A DNA stretch of 64,000 bases from Caldilineaceae bacterium (GTDB lineage Bacteria; Chloroflexota; Anaerolineae; Caldilineales; Caldilineaceae), in contig JALHQH010000060.1 of assembly GCA_022842065.1 (NCBI GenBank), positions 1 through 64,000 of the forward strand, written 5' to 3'. Position 1 is the first letter of the stretch; every line of letters begins with the position of its first letter. The position numbers and the translations under genes are program-made. This document shows, one piece after another, positions 29,101 to 38,467 of the stretch. Under the pieces are notes generated by a model. It was not told the origin of the DNA, made no database searches, and was given only the letters and a program-made list of their open reading frames with translations.

Positions 29101-29423
29101 GCACACTCTGGGCCGGGGCGACCGATGGGCTGTGGCGCAGCCGCGATTACGGCGCGACTTGGGAACGGCTCGAGACTTTAGGTACCAAAACAGTGATCCG
29201 CCTTGGGACGCTAACAGCTGCAGATGGACAGGTGTGGCTGTGGGTAGGAACGGAAGGGGCTGGGCTTTGGCTCAGTACGGCGGATGGTGAGGAGTGGCAA
29301 CCCGCCGGCTTCAATGGCGATACGGTCTATGCATTGATCAGCCATCAGGGTAGACTCATTGCAGGTACAGCCAACGGTCTATTTGCGACCCCTTGGCCAG
29401 CGATGCGGCACACCACGCGCTAA
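26124..29423 (+). CDS. Secreted clan-A glycosidase-like protein with C-terminal beta-propeller
   Basis: A 1099-residue protein. The signal peptide covers residues ~1-25 (ends ...TAEVTAQEE). Residues ~30-340 form a TIM-barrel glycosidase-like domain with acid/base Glu142 in IIWNEPN and nucleophile Glu261 in IWITESGW, as in clan GH-A (GH5/GH39-like). Residues ~370-500 look like a carbohydrate-binding beta-sandwich (INDQQIGHL, then [14 protein letters not shown]). Residues ~520-1090 are repeated blades with Asp-box-like units ([39 protein letters not shown]), typical of BNR/YCF48 propellers. It probably acts on extracellular polysaccharide, perhaps cell-surface or sludge-matrix glycans. Domain order is clear; the substrate is not. 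Confidence 0.8.
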   Translation: MHKIWRYALVGLILCTTLMTAEVTAQEEPPRRLVQLGFHVAQGEAQTLATARQAGATFVVQLFNWADIEPTPNYFYWEKPDATLRAAAFYGLRVVARLDRPPAWAVDEDGVAPWSLDAYAHFVSKVVERYGDRLDGVIIWNEPNLRLEWQDRQPDPVAYVALLRAGYQAAKGVAPTLPVLAAGLAFTSGGDGNENDLAFLQGFYEAGGRPYFDILAAHPYGFDQSPTAPPTSEQLNFRRLELHRAIMVAHGDRDKPIWITESGWRTRAPQPADAWQVVTPTEQAAYMQAALTQVATEYEWIERLAFWQLDHRGDPYGFDLWAADKAPSLAYAKLFANCQIYRADCKSRQGQPNVEPQPETIEILAADVTIRLGDRSTLHPHWVHLYGGAQVSQQWQGEFFLPPAAARRPTQLLLETMQVDQPTNMLFINDQQIGHLMPRAQPDPTSSWVTQELSIPVGLLRPGVNQIVLRVGARNPAWQYDYWRWENLQFRHLRLVEAAAQPAQTGLDWAPLISPGGWVEAIRLRPDQAAGFWLLGNRRGQLWRGSLETHSLTPQATNRPDLRFHDLLETPNGTLAATERGLFWRENDEAPWLATGTATTPAYALSSAHGYLYAGFAPGGVRRAKLAQGPWQTLGLADQSVLDFALDGAATLYAATTDGVYQLVDPAAKQPTWQPLPALPANAESTFVTRLYAGKAGVVVARVRDRLWGWQATTASWESFGPVPLDGEQPLSLVTDCCGAEMVVGGLGLGLQQQQTDGSWQPVGAQDQLMGLDLMGMWTPGTNEAAAVVASTNALLSPTNSADAWHIFNGLPATISDLVVDPADANRWLAGTPVGIYRSTNAGQSWQAITPPWPIYDLAWDGQGQLYGALNRGLVVTRNAAAPQATWRTSQGYNRVHLFTVAPHPTTTGLIWAGTWGNDIGVSSDSGATLQGLGNGLETLSILSILWHATPGQITVGTIAGLQRSDDGGLRWFALGGPLADQTVYALDQGQDGTLWAGATDGLWRSRDYGATWERLETLGTKTVIRLGTLTAADGQVWLWVGTEGAGLWLSTADGEEWQPAGFNGDTVYALISHQGRLIAGTANGLFATPWPAMRHTTR

Positions 29424-29459
29424 GCGACATGAGACTTATTTGCCGAAAGGGTAAAAAAG

Positions 29460-29606
29460 ATGCGCAAAAAAGCGGATTTACCCATCAAGGTCTGTCCCGT
29501 TTGCCAGCGGCCCTTTGCCTGGCGGAAGAAGTGGGCAAAGGAGTGGACAAATGTCATCTATTGTAGTGAACGCTGCCGTAAAAACAAAACGCACCAGCGG
29601 CAGTAG
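29460..29606 (+). CDS. DUF2256 small zinc-ribbon protein
   Basis: A 48-residue protein: [19 protein letters not shown], then [20 protein letters not shown]. The four cysteines (CPVC and CSERC) and WRKKW are the signature of DUF2256, a tiny family with probable zinc binding and unknown role, often found near photolyase or FAD proteins in other bacteria. AAAGGG lies just before the ATG. It starts 36 bases after the glycosidase stop, so it may be co-transcribed with it. Its stop codon lies inside a hairpin. Confidence 0.85.
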   Translation: MRKKADLPIKVCPVCQRPFAWRKKWAKEWTNVIYCSERCRKNKTHQRQ

Positions 29607-29623
29607 AGCAGTGCTGGTGCGTT
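29588..29623 (+). terminator. Hairpin spanning the DUF2256 stop codon
   Basis: AACGCACCAGC (29588-29598) pairs with GCTGGTGCGTT (29613-29623), with the TAG stop in the loop. Likely 3'-end structure of this transcript. No long T-run. Confidence 0.5.
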
Positions 29624-29637
29624 AATAGATTGTGCTT

Positions 29638-29731
29638 GTCATTCCGCGCCCCTGGGGCACCGAGCCGTACCGCCGAGGAAGCTCCACTTGGCGACCTGGA
29701 GCTTCCTCACCAAAAGCCGGTTCGGAATGAC
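29638..29731. repeat. Nested palindrome
   Basis: Outer arms GTCATTCCG/CGGAATGAC (29638-29646 and 29723-29731) enclose an inner 12-bp hairpin GAGGAAGCTCCA/TGGAGCTTCCTC (29675-29708). A branched intergenic repeat with no coding content. Confidence 0.5.
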
Positions 29732-29809
29732 GATACCCGATCCTAGCGAGCCATCACGCCGGAGGCGATGACCTACAGTTAAACTAGCAGAACTTCCCTG
29801 ACACTGTAC

Positions 29810-29968
29810 TAGTGCAGCGTCAGCTAAGTTTTGCCAATTTAGCCACGGAGTGGCGGCAAAAGGTAGCCCAGCCTTTTAAGGCTGGGGTCCTGACCCGCAG
29901 GTTGAAACCTGCGGCTACCATCAGTCGCCACTCCGTGGCTAAGTCATCAGAATTTCGCTGACGCTGTA

Positions 29969-29971
<3 letters not shown>
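29810..29971. repeat. Branched inverted-repeat element overlapping the ftsH stop codon
   Basis: Outer arms 29810-29824 (TAGTGCAGCGTCAGC) and 29957-29971 match at 14 of 15 positions. A second perfect 16-bp stem (29840-29855 with 29926-29941) encloses two further hairpins (CAGCC...GGCTG near 29869-29885 and CGCAGGTT...AACCTGCG at 29896-29913). The fold would be a multi-branched junction. The right terminal repeat contains the ftsH stop codon TAG (29969-29971). A degenerate extra copy of the right end lies at about 29786-29811, suggesting nested insertion. Probably a non-autonomous mobile element. Confidence 0.65.
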
Positions 29972-31789
<1,818 letters not shown>

Positions 31790-32096
31790 AAAAACCTCCT
31801 CAGAACTTCACTTTCAAGAAACACATTGATATCCATTAGGGAGCACGGCTAGCTGTATCGTTTGCCATGCGGCGTTAGTGTCGCGTAAAGAGACCAAAGC
31901 CAATTTTTCCAGCGAGGACAGTGAATCGATCAGCAGCCGGCCAAACCCCAGCCCAGACCCAAGCCCCAGCAAAGAGCCGCGTCAACCATCGGCGCGATCA
32001 CTCATTTGTACATTATACCAAAAAGAAACGGATCTTGGCTAGTGATCTGCGATACGGTTAGCAAATTGGATTGGCGATTTGGGTCTATGGGAAAAT

Positions 32097-32324
32097 TCAG
32101 GGTGCCAGCAATTGGGTGGAATCAGCAGCAATGGCACCATCATTTTGGGCCAGCTTTGCTTGATGATGCGCCTGGGCCAGTGCCTCTTCCCCATAGATGG
32201 TGGGGTATTTTTCGGCAAGTCGTGTAAGCGAGCGGCTAGAGATGATGGTGGTGCCAACGATCAACAGGGCACAGAGAAAACCGAGCACAAGGAGGATAGC
32301 TAAGCTAAAGAGAAAGATGTTCAT
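32097..32324 (-). CDS. Small membrane protein, doubtful
   Basis: A 75-residue frame starting with a clear hydrophobic helix (IFLFSLAILLVLGFLCALLIVG) followed by a polar tail (SRSLTRLAEKYPTIYGEEALAQAHHQ). The hydrophobic-then-helical layout is like small single-span proteins, but there is no good ribosome-binding site and no operon partner (ftsH begins 308 bases downstream). The 569 bases upstream, to the epimerase gene, show no gene I can support. Confidence 0.4.
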   Translation of the reverse strand: MNIFLFSLAILLVLGFLCALLIVGTTIISSRSLTRLAEKYPTIYGEEALAQAHHQAKLAQNDGAIAADSTQLLAP

Positions 32325-32893
32325 ATGTTAGCCCACAGAAACTATGAACGCGGTTGCACTTAAAGCAACGGAACCAGGTCGATCCCTATCCAAAATGTAG
32401 GAGCAGCGTAAAAGGGGAGCAACAGATTAGCGCTAGGGTAAAAATCGATTCCTATTTAAGTATACATCCAACTGGTGCTATATTGAAATCTTAAGGATGC
32501 AGAAATTGTAGAAAGTTAGCCACTGAATTGGATAACAGTTTGGTGATTCCGTTAAGCATAAGTAAACTTGAGGGTACGCAAATGGCAGGCGATCTGCCTT
32601 CTGTCAATCAATTATGCGATAGTTAGATCGAGCTTAGCAGTCTATGCTATACTTTGCCCATTACAATTTTCGATTTAAGTGAGCTCTGTTTGAAAATCGC
32701 AGTTCCTGCCAGCGATAGCGTAACAAAAACGACGGTTTTCAAGCCAACCGCACCGTAAACAAATTTTCTACCCCTAAAATTCGCTGCACTCGTTAAAACA
32801 CAATGCAGCCAGCAAATTTGTAGGTCAACCGCTACAGGATTGACGGGCGCGTTGAATTCAGGGTGACAGCCAGGAGAATCAGGCAAATTAAGC

Positions 32894-33433
32894 ATGGCAA
32901 CGATTACAGAATCTCAACAAATTGCCGGTGTCAAACACGCCCATTTACAAAGTTTTAGTGATGAGCGCGGACGTTTCCTTGAGACCTTTCGTACTGAGTG
33001 GTTTCCTGAACGCGAATGGGCTATCATTCAATCCAACCGCAGCGATAGCAATGCGGGTGTATTGCGCGGCCTGCATTATCATTTTCGTCAGATCGACTAT
33101 TGGTATGTGTTAGCTGGCCGTGTGCGGATTGGGTTGGCCGATCTGCGCCCTTCTTCACCCACCTATGGGGTGGCGCAGATATTGGAAGTAACCGGCGAGG
33201 ATAATCTAGGGTTTTTTATTCCCGTTGGGGTTGCCCACGGCTATTATGCGTTGACCGCGGCGACGATTGTCTATACTGTCGATCAGTACTATAACGGGAG
33301 CGATGAATTTGGGGTAGCCTGGAATGATCCGACATTAGCCTTGCCTTGGGGCATCACCGACCCGCTGTTATCGGGACGCGATCAACAAAACCCCCTGTGG
33401 CAAGATATTGCACCTGCCCTACGACCAACCTAA
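32894..33433 (+). CDS. dTDP-4-dehydrorhamnose 3,5-epimerase family protein
   Basis: A 179-residue cupin of the RmlC/RfbC family. SDERGRFLETFR and GVLRGLHYHFRQIDYWYVLAGRV contain the catalytic-site His region (GLHYH), and FIPVGVAHGYYAL is the second conserved strand pair. RmlC epimerises C3 and C5 of dTDP-4-keto-6-deoxyglucose in deoxysugar synthesis. The lack of rmlA/B/D neighbours makes the exact sugar uncertain. The next gene, MTA phosphorylase, begins 50 bases downstream, so the two may be co-transcribed, though they have no known joint pathway. Confidence 0.82.
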   Translation: MATITESQQIAGVKHAHLQSFSDERGRFLETFRTEWFPEREWAIIQSNRSDSNAGVLRGLHYHFRQIDYWYVLAGRVRIGLADLRPSSPTYGVAQILEVTGEDNLGFFIPVGVAHGYYALTAATIVYTVDQYYNGSDEFGVAWNDPTLALPWGITDPLLSGRDQQNPLWQDIAPALRPT

Positions 33434-33482
33434 ACGGCAACAGCCCCACAGCATATACAACACAAACATAGAAAGATTCTGT

Positions 33483-34367
33483 ATGAGTGAGAAGATCCGT
33501 TTTGGCGTTATCGGCGGCAGTGGCGTTTATCAGATTGAAGCCCTAGAAAACATTGAAGAACTTACGTTGGAAACACCCTTTGGCCCGCCGTCAGACAGCT
33601 ACACCGTAGGCACGCTACATGGGCAACGCGTTGCCTTTCTAGCCCGTCATGGGCGCGGCCATCGCATCAGCCCGACGCGTCTGAATCAGCGAGCCAATAT
33701 CTATGGCTTTAAGATGTTGGGGGTCGAATACCTGATTGGGGTCAGCGCCTGTGGTAGTTTGCAAGAACGACATGCGCCTGGCCACATTGTGATTCCCGAT
33801 CAGCTCTTTGACCATACGCGGGAACGCCCCCTCAGCTTTTTTGATGATCCGACTGTCGGCACCGAAGGGCTCGTTGTCCATGCTAGTGTGGCCGAGCCCT
33901 TTTGCGCCGTGCTCAGCGAGCTCTGTTATCAAGCTGTGCAAGCCACTGGGGCAACGGTTCACGCGGGCGGCACCTTTATCACCATTGAAGGCCCACGGTT
34001 TAGCACGAAGGCCGAGAGCAAGCTCTACCGCAGTTGGGGGATGGATATTATCGGTATGACGACCACCCCGGAAGCACAATTAGCACGCGAAGCCGAAATG
34101 AGTTATGCCGTCATGGCCCATGTCACCGACTATGATGTTTGGCATGAGAGTGAAGAGGCGGTTACGGTAGAGATGGTCATCCGGACCTTGCGCAATAATG
34201 CGGCGGTGGCCAAAGCCGCGGTCGTCAACGCCATTCGTTTGTTGGCTGATATTGGCCCATCGCCCTATGCGGATACCTTGCGCTATGCGCTGATCACCGA
34301 CCGCAACGCGGTGCCGGCCAAAGCAGTTGCACAACTGTCCCATATTGTCAGCCACTATTTAACGTAA
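33483..34367 (+). CDS. mtnP: S-methyl-5'-thioadenosine phosphorylase family protein
   Basis: A 294-residue nucleoside phosphorylase of the PNP/MTAP family that splits 5'-methylthioadenosine into adenine and methylthioribose 1-phosphate for methionine salvage. Visible motifs are GVIGGSGVY at the N-terminus (phosphate site), ARHGRGHRISPTRLNQRANI, SACGSLQ, and TIEGPRFSTKAESK with GMTTTPEAQLAREAEMSYA for base and ribose binding. I chose ATG 33483 because the longer frame begins inside the preceding gene. A purine NP role is possible, as the families overlap. Length fits MTAP (about 280-300). Confidence 0.88.
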   Translation: MSEKIRFGVIGGSGVYQIEALENIEELTLETPFGPPSDSYTVGTLHGQRVAFLARHGRGHRISPTRLNQRANIYGFKMLGVEYLIGVSACGSLQERHAPGHIVIPDQLFDHTRERPLSFFDDPTVGTEGLVVHASVAEPFCAVLSELCYQAVQATGATVHAGGTFITIEGPRFSTKAESKLYRSWGMDIIGMTTTPEAQLAREAEMSYAVMAHVTDYDVWHESEEAVTVEMVIRTLRNNAAVAKAAVVNAIRLLADIGPSPYADTLRYALITDRNAVPAKAVAQLSHIVSHYLT

Positions 34368-34525
34368 GGCGAGTCAGCCGGAAACGAGTTATGCTGAGCA
34401 GCGCATCGTATGTATCAAAAAATTTGCTCAATTTATAATTTTGCGCTACACTGGAGAGACTGTATAGAAAAGTCGGCTTCAAATTCATTGCCTTTTATCA
34501 GATAGACGATGTTTAAATAACATTG

Positions 34526-34567
34526 TTAAATAAATGGCGTTAAATGAATGGTATTAAATAAATGGCA
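34526..34567. repeat. Three tandem 14-bp units
   Basis: TTAAATAAATGGCG, TTAAATGAATGGTA and TTAAATAAATGGCA follow each other exactly, ending 5 bases before the rpmG -35 box. A minisatellite-like UP-element region rich in A/T. Confidence 0.6.
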
Positions 34568-34572
34568 GTGAG

Positions 34573-34601
34573 TTGACGTTGAAGCTAGTAATGTTTTATC
34601 T
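34573..34601 (+). promoter_or_regulatory. Promoter of rpmG
   Basis: TTGACG (34573-34578) and TTATCT (34596-34601) with 17-base spacing, giving a start near 34608 and a short leader with GGAG before the ATG. Confidence 0.6.
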
Positions 34602-34633
34602 ACGCGTAATGCGCTTGTGAAGGAGTAGAACTC

Positions 34634-34795
34634 ATGGCAAAGAAAGGGCCGCGCGTCATTGTGAAGATGCGCAGCACAGAGAGTGCACATTTTTATTTGA
34701 CTGAAAAGAATCGGCGTAATGATTCGGGCCGTATGGAACTGCGCAAATTTGATCCTGTTGTGCGTCGCCATGTTGTTTATCGCGAAACCCGGTAA
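34634..34795 (+). CDS. rpmG: 50S ribosomal protein L33, cysteine-free form
   Basis: A 53-residue protein: [20 protein letters not shown], then [20 protein letters not shown] and HVVYRETR. The KNRRN and RMELRKFDP patterns and the length mark L33 of the large ribosomal subunit. The usual two CxxC zinc pairs are absent (ST-ES and FDPVV in their place), so this is the C-minus, zinc-independent form. Such copies often replace the zinc form under zinc shortage; no second copy is in the window. AAGGAG lies 9 bases before the ATG. It is monocistronic with its own promoter and terminator. Confidence 0.93.
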   Translation: MAKKGPRVIVKMRSTESAHFYLTEKNRRNDSGRMELRKFDPVVRRHVVYRETR

Positions 34796-34853
34796 GCGCG
34801 CCTATCGGAACATTTATAGACGCCCCACCGTCATTATAATGGTCTGTTTTAAT

Positions 34854-34888
34854 AAAGACGCAGGAGCTTATACTCCTGCGTCTTTTTT
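34854..34888 (+). terminator. Intrinsic terminator of rpmG
   Basis: AAAGACGCAGGAG pairs with CTCCTGCGTCTTT and is followed by TTTT. Textbook hairpin plus T-run 58 bases after the rpmG stop. Confidence 0.85.
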
Positions 34889-34927
34889 ATGCATCAGGCC
34901 GGTGCATACCTGAGCGCAGCCTGCACA

Positions 34928-34955
34928 CGGCCATTGGCCGCTTGGCCAATGGCCG
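34928..34955. repeat. 12-bp perfect hairpin
   Basis: CGGCCATTGGCC (34928-34939) pairs with GGCCAATGGCCG (34944-34955). The rest of the 34889-35183 gap shows no gene I can support. Confidence 0.5.
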
Positions 34956-35183
34956 CAGGTCTCGATTGCGTAGCCAAGCTATGTGCTGAACGTTGTTATT
35001 GCATCTAGCGCAAAGTGGCAAATTATTGTAATATCTTGTTATCTTGTACGACGATCGATGTTTAATTAGTTGGCTATCCTGATGTACAGTACACGATCCA
35101 TCACATCGAAACAAGTCAGCACCAGGGTATTGTAGGCAGAGACATCGTCAAGTGGATGCAAGCGTGGTTCGGATGAGGATGGT

Positions 35184-37019
35184 ATGTGGAAAGAATCTGA
35201 AGGGAAAATGGGTCGCAAACTGTTTCATGTGACTATGGGTCCCCTCGTATTGTTGATTGCGATTGTACAGGCAAGCAGTCCCGTCGCTGCCAGTACGCAG
35301 CGGGCACCAACCGTTGCCATTGCCTACGGCTCGCCCCAAGTCGAAATGGCAGCATGGCCGGCAACGACGATTGAACTGGTGCCTTCGCAGCAAGTGACGC
35401 CGACGACAGCGATGACAACGACACAGCGCTCAGCTATTCGTGCGAGCAATGTTCGCGCCGCTGCGCAAATTACCAATACAAGCCCCATCACTAATACAAC
35501 GCCCCTAACAACATTACGTGCGCTGACAGGCGCACCAACTTTGACGGATACAACCGCCCTAACCGATACGGCGCGGCTATCAGAAAGTTTAGCACTGACC
35601 GTTAGCCGTGGAACAACCACCGCTGCGCCGGTTTCGTCAACCGTCGGGGTCACGGCAACGGTGCCGCTAACCCCAGTCGAGGTGCTTGATGAGATTGCGG
35701 CCGATGCCGCCTATGCCGCGCCCATCGAAGGCACAATTATTGCCAACCGCACAGACGCCAATGTGCGCTTCTTTGTCGAAGGCGCAACCTATCAACTTGA
35801 TCCCATGCGCTCGATCGGGGTCGCGTTACCACGGGTGACGGCGGTGCTCAATCTCTTTAACTGTGATGCCGCAACACCAGAGACCACAGAAGGCTGCTTT
35901 TGGGATCCTTACTTACTTGACCGCGAAGGCTTCTATGAAGTTATCCCTGGGACGGCGGTTAATAGCTTGGTCAATCTAACCTTACAGCCGGTGGGCAATC
36001 CACCCAGCGACCAGATCTGGTTGCAGAATCGGACCGGCAATCGCGAATCGATCTTCTACGCGGGCGAAACCATCGAGTTGCCACCCGCCAGCTTGCGTCA
36101 ATTTGCGGCATCGGCCAATGCCCCGGTCCTCTTCTACCTGCGCAGTTGTTTGGCAATTACTGATCGTACGGTCTGTGAGTGGTCACCGGTCAGTGCCGAT
36201 CCTGGCTTCTATTATGCCCTTGTCGAAACGACGCTGCCGGGGAATGTGCCCAATAGTAATATTGAAACATTGGAATTAATGCCGATTCTGTCACAAGGTG
36301 GCGATACCCTTCCAACACCGGTACAGGTGATCTGCCAGCTCCAAGTGCCGACCCTCAACGTGCGCAGTGGCCCAGGCTTAGAATACGAGATTATCAGCAA
36401 GGTGCGCGGGACGGAGCAGGAACCGGGGCGGATTACGGTCATTGGGCGCAGTGCCGATGCCCAGTGGTTAGCCGTGGATGAGCGTGCCGCGGCTGGTGGT
36501 TGGGTTACCGGCAGTGCCAGTTTCCTCCAGTGTAACGGTGATATTAATCTATTGCCGGAAGCGGAAGTGACTGACGGCAGGTTAGCCCCAACCCCTGAAC
36601 CGGCTACCGCGCCCACCACGACCACCGAGACCGCGCCGGCACCGAGTAGCGAGCCAGCGCCAGCGAACACCGCAACCGAGGTCCTCACCGATACCAGCGA
36701 ACCGGCAACCCCGGCCCCACTCTCAATTCCGGCGGGGCAAGCGCTCATCATTGTCAATAATGGCTTTGATCAGCAGATTCGCTTTACGCTCGATCAGCGC
36801 TATCGGGTTGACTTTGGCCCCAGCGAGTTTGATCTACAGCCCGGCGGCTCGATGAGTCTGTTGGTCTATCCAGGCTCAATTGCGTTTAGTGCCAGCAGCC
36901 CGTGGCGTGGCTTGAGTGGCAACACCGAATTCTTTATCAATGAGAAAGAATCGCGTACCCTTTGGGTCGTCTTTGTCCCCGACCCGGATGGCTCCGGACG
37001 GTGGGTTTTGCAGTATTAA
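35184..37019 (+). CDS. Secreted SH3-domain protein with Thr-rich linkers
   Basis: A protein of 611 residues (or 603 if translation starts at ATG 35208). The N-terminus MGRKLFHVTMGPLVLLIAIV is a signal peptide. Residues ~70-175 are Thr/Ala-rich and likely extended. Two related beta-type units follow (NRTDANVRFFVEGATYQLDP and NRTGNRESIFYAGETIELPP, each followed by paired cysteines). An SH3_3 domain spans ~390-450 (LQVPTLNVRSGPGLEYEII, then GRSADAQWLAVDE). Another Pro/Thr linker leads to a C-terminal beta-domain related to the first two (VNNGFDQQIRFTLDQRYRVD). SH3_3 domains bind cell-wall or peptide ligands, so a surface adhesion or wall role is likely. Its own terminator follows. Confidence 0.72.
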   Translation: MWKESEGKMGRKLFHVTMGPLVLLIAIVQASSPVAASTQRAPTVAIAYGSPQVEMAAWPATTIELVPSQQVTPTTAMTTTQRSAIRASNVRAAAQITNTSPITNTTPLTTLRALTGAPTLTDTTALTDTARLSESLALTVSRGTTTAAPVSSTVGVTATVPLTPVEVLDEIAADAAYAAPIEGTIIANRTDANVRFFVEGATYQLDPMRSIGVALPRVTAVLNLFNCDAATPETTEGCFWDPYLLDREGFYEVIPGTAVNSLVNLTLQPVGNPPSDQIWLQNRTGNRESIFYAGETIELPPASLRQFAASANAPVLFYLRSCLAITDRTVCEWSPVSADPGFYYALVETTLPGNVPNSNIETLELMPILSQGGDTLPTPVQVICQLQVPTLNVRSGPGLEYEIISKVRGTEQEPGRITVIGRSADAQWLAVDERAAAGGWVTGSASFLQCNGDINLLPEAEVTDGRLAPTPEPATAPTTTTETAPAPSSEPAPANTATEVLTDTSEPATPAPLSIPAGQALIIVNNGFDQQIRFTLDQRYRVDFGPSEFDLQPGGSMSLLVYPGSIAFSASSPWRGLSGNTEFFINEKESRTLWVVFVPDPDGSGRWVLQY

Positions 37020-37041
37020 CAAGACTCCCAATCAAAACTAA

Positions 37042-37080
37042 AAATAAAGGCCGCAGCGACATGCTGCGGCCTTTATTTTT
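37042..37080 (+). terminator. Intrinsic terminator of the SH3 gene
   Basis: AAATAAAGGCCGCAG pairs with CTGCGGCCTTTATTT, followed by T residues, 22 bases after the stop. Confidence 0.85.
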
Positions 37081-37179
37081 GCCAAAAATCGTAATATAAA
37101 GTTAATAAATACGTAAGAGATTAGGCCATTGCTTGTGCGATAATCACGCTACGGACTGTTTTATTCAGGAGATGAGCGC

Positions 37180-37884
37180 ATGCGATCTGATATTTCACGT
37201 TTTATAGAGCAATGGTGTTTTATAGTGCCGATTGTCTTACTATTAATCATGGCCGGCTGTACCACCCAATTCTCAACGGGCCGATCAGCCGTTGCGGCCA
37301 ATCCACCAACGCCGCCTGTGGTCACTGGCACGCAACGTGTCTTAATTCCCACCCCAAGCGTCGCACCAGCTGCGACAGTGACGGCCACAACCAGCAGCAA
37401 TTCCCTCTCCCCTGCACAGGCTCAATTGTTGGCCGCGCATCCAGCCAAAGGGGTTGCCCCGGAGCTACAGAACGAAACCTGGCTCAATTCGTCACCCCTG
37501 GCTCTAGCCGATCTACGCGGCAAAGTAGTGATCGTCGAGTTTTGGACCTTTGGCTGTATTAACTGTCAACGTGTGATCCCCTATGTGCGCACATGGCATG
37601 AAAAATATCACGATGAGGGGCTGGTGATCATTGGCGTGCATACGCCTGAATTTGCCTATGAACGGGAGCTGACCAACGTCCAAAATGCGGTTGAGAACTT
37701 GGGCGTAACCTGGCCGGTGGCCATTGACAATGAGTGGAAAAGTTGGCGTGCCTATGCAAATCGTTATTGGCCGGCCGCTTATTTGATTGATAAAGCGGGT
37801 AATATTCGTCACCTGGCGATTGGGGAAGGCCGCTATGAATATACTGAGTCGGTGATTCAAGCACTACTGGCTGAGCCCCTGTGA
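37180..37884 (+). CDS. Thioredoxin-like (TlpA/DipZ-type) lipoprotein
   Basis: A 234-residue exported redox protein. The lipobox LLIMAGC puts the lipidated Cys at residue ~27. A Thr/Pro linker runs to ~95. The thioredoxin fold has the active site FWTFGCINCQRVIPYVRTW. CINC is typical of the DipZ/TlpA branch, and the same pattern occurs in cytochrome maturation and peroxide-linked partners. WPAAYLIDKAGNIRHLAIGEG is the cis-Pro-equivalent and C-terminal part. It should reduce or oxidise disulfides outside the membrane. No CcdA or cytochrome gene is adjacent; the rhamnose mutarotase gene follows at 180 bases. Confidence 0.87.
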   Translation: MRSDISRFIEQWCFIVPIVLLLIMAGCTTQFSTGRSAVAANPPTPPVVTGTQRVLIPTPSVAPAATVTATTSSNSLSPAQAQLLAAHPAKGVAPELQNETWLNSSPLALADLRGKVVIVEFWTFGCINCQRVIPYVRTWHEKYHDEGLVIIGVHTPEFAYERELTNVQNAVENLGVTWPVAIDNEWKSWRAYANRYWPAAYLIDKAGNIRHLAIGEGRYEYTESVIQALLAEPL

Positions 37885-38064
37885 AAGTGATTTGCGCGCA
37901 TTTCGAGCCGCTTGACAAGCAGGGCAGCTTCCGTCTAAAGTAGCAGTCACTATTATAAAACGCGAGGGTTTGTTCATCGTGGTGATGTGGTCGATGGCGA
38001 AGATACGCTAGCCCGCTATGAACTGGATCTTTCTTTACAGCAACCGAAGCGAAAGGAAAACGTC

Positions 38065-38388
38065 ATGCAACGTTATGGACAAGTGCTTGGCATCAAGCCG
38101 GAAAATCTGGCCGAGTATAGTCGGCTTCACGCTGCGGTTTGGCCTGGCGTGCTCAAGACGATCCACGCCTGCAACATCCGCAACTACTCGATCTTCCACA
38201 AAGACAACCTGCTCTTTGCCTACTTTGAGTATATTGGCGATGACTTTGCCGGCGATATGGCCAAAATGGCTGAAGACCCGGTGACGCAGGAATGGTGGAG
38301 CGTCTGCGTGCCGCTCCAAGATCCGCTGCCCACCCGCGCCGAAGGCGAATGGTGGGCCAACATGAACGAAGTCTTTCATACCGAATAA
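38065..38388 (+). CDS. rhaM: L-rhamnose mutarotase
   Basis: A 107-residue ferredoxin-like dimeric enzyme that interconverts the alpha and beta anomers of L-rhamnose. Tyr18 and His22 in EYSRLHAAVWPG match the known active-site pair, and IRNYSIFHKDNLLFAYFEY, QEWWSVCVPLQDP and the C-terminal MNEVFHTE match the family. Length fits (about 104). I start at ATG 38065 after AAGGA; the longer frame from 37987 has no support. No rhamnose catabolic genes are nearby; the RmlC-like gene 5 kb upstream may be incidental. A 32-bp palindrome begins 9 bases after the stop. Confidence 0.92.
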   Translation: MQRYGQVLGIKPENLAEYSRLHAAVWPGVLKTIHACNIRNYSIFHKDNLLFAYFEYIGDDFAGDMAKMAEDPVTQEWWSVCVPLQDPLPTRAEGEWWANMNEVFHTE

Positions 38389-38396
38389 ATTAGATG

Positions 38397-38461
38397 CAGC
38401 GCTTGTGTAACGCAATTTGTCGGGGCATGATGCCCCGACAAATTGCGTTACACAAGCGCTG
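38397..38461. repeat. 32-bp perfect palindrome, 1-base centre
   Basis: Arms 38397-38428 and 38430-38461 are exact reverse complements around a single G. It fills the space between the converging stop codons of rhaM (38388) and the Lnt-like gene (38468). The DNA could extrude as a cruciform, and the RNA would be a long hairpin from either strand. It is the longest perfect palindrome in the window. Confidence 0.75.
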
Positions 38462-38467
38462 TAATTG

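Noticed and set aside
32647..32895. 82-codon minus-strand frame before the epimerase gene
   Set aside because: No ribosome-binding site, no domain, and it is divergent to an intergenic region with no other support.
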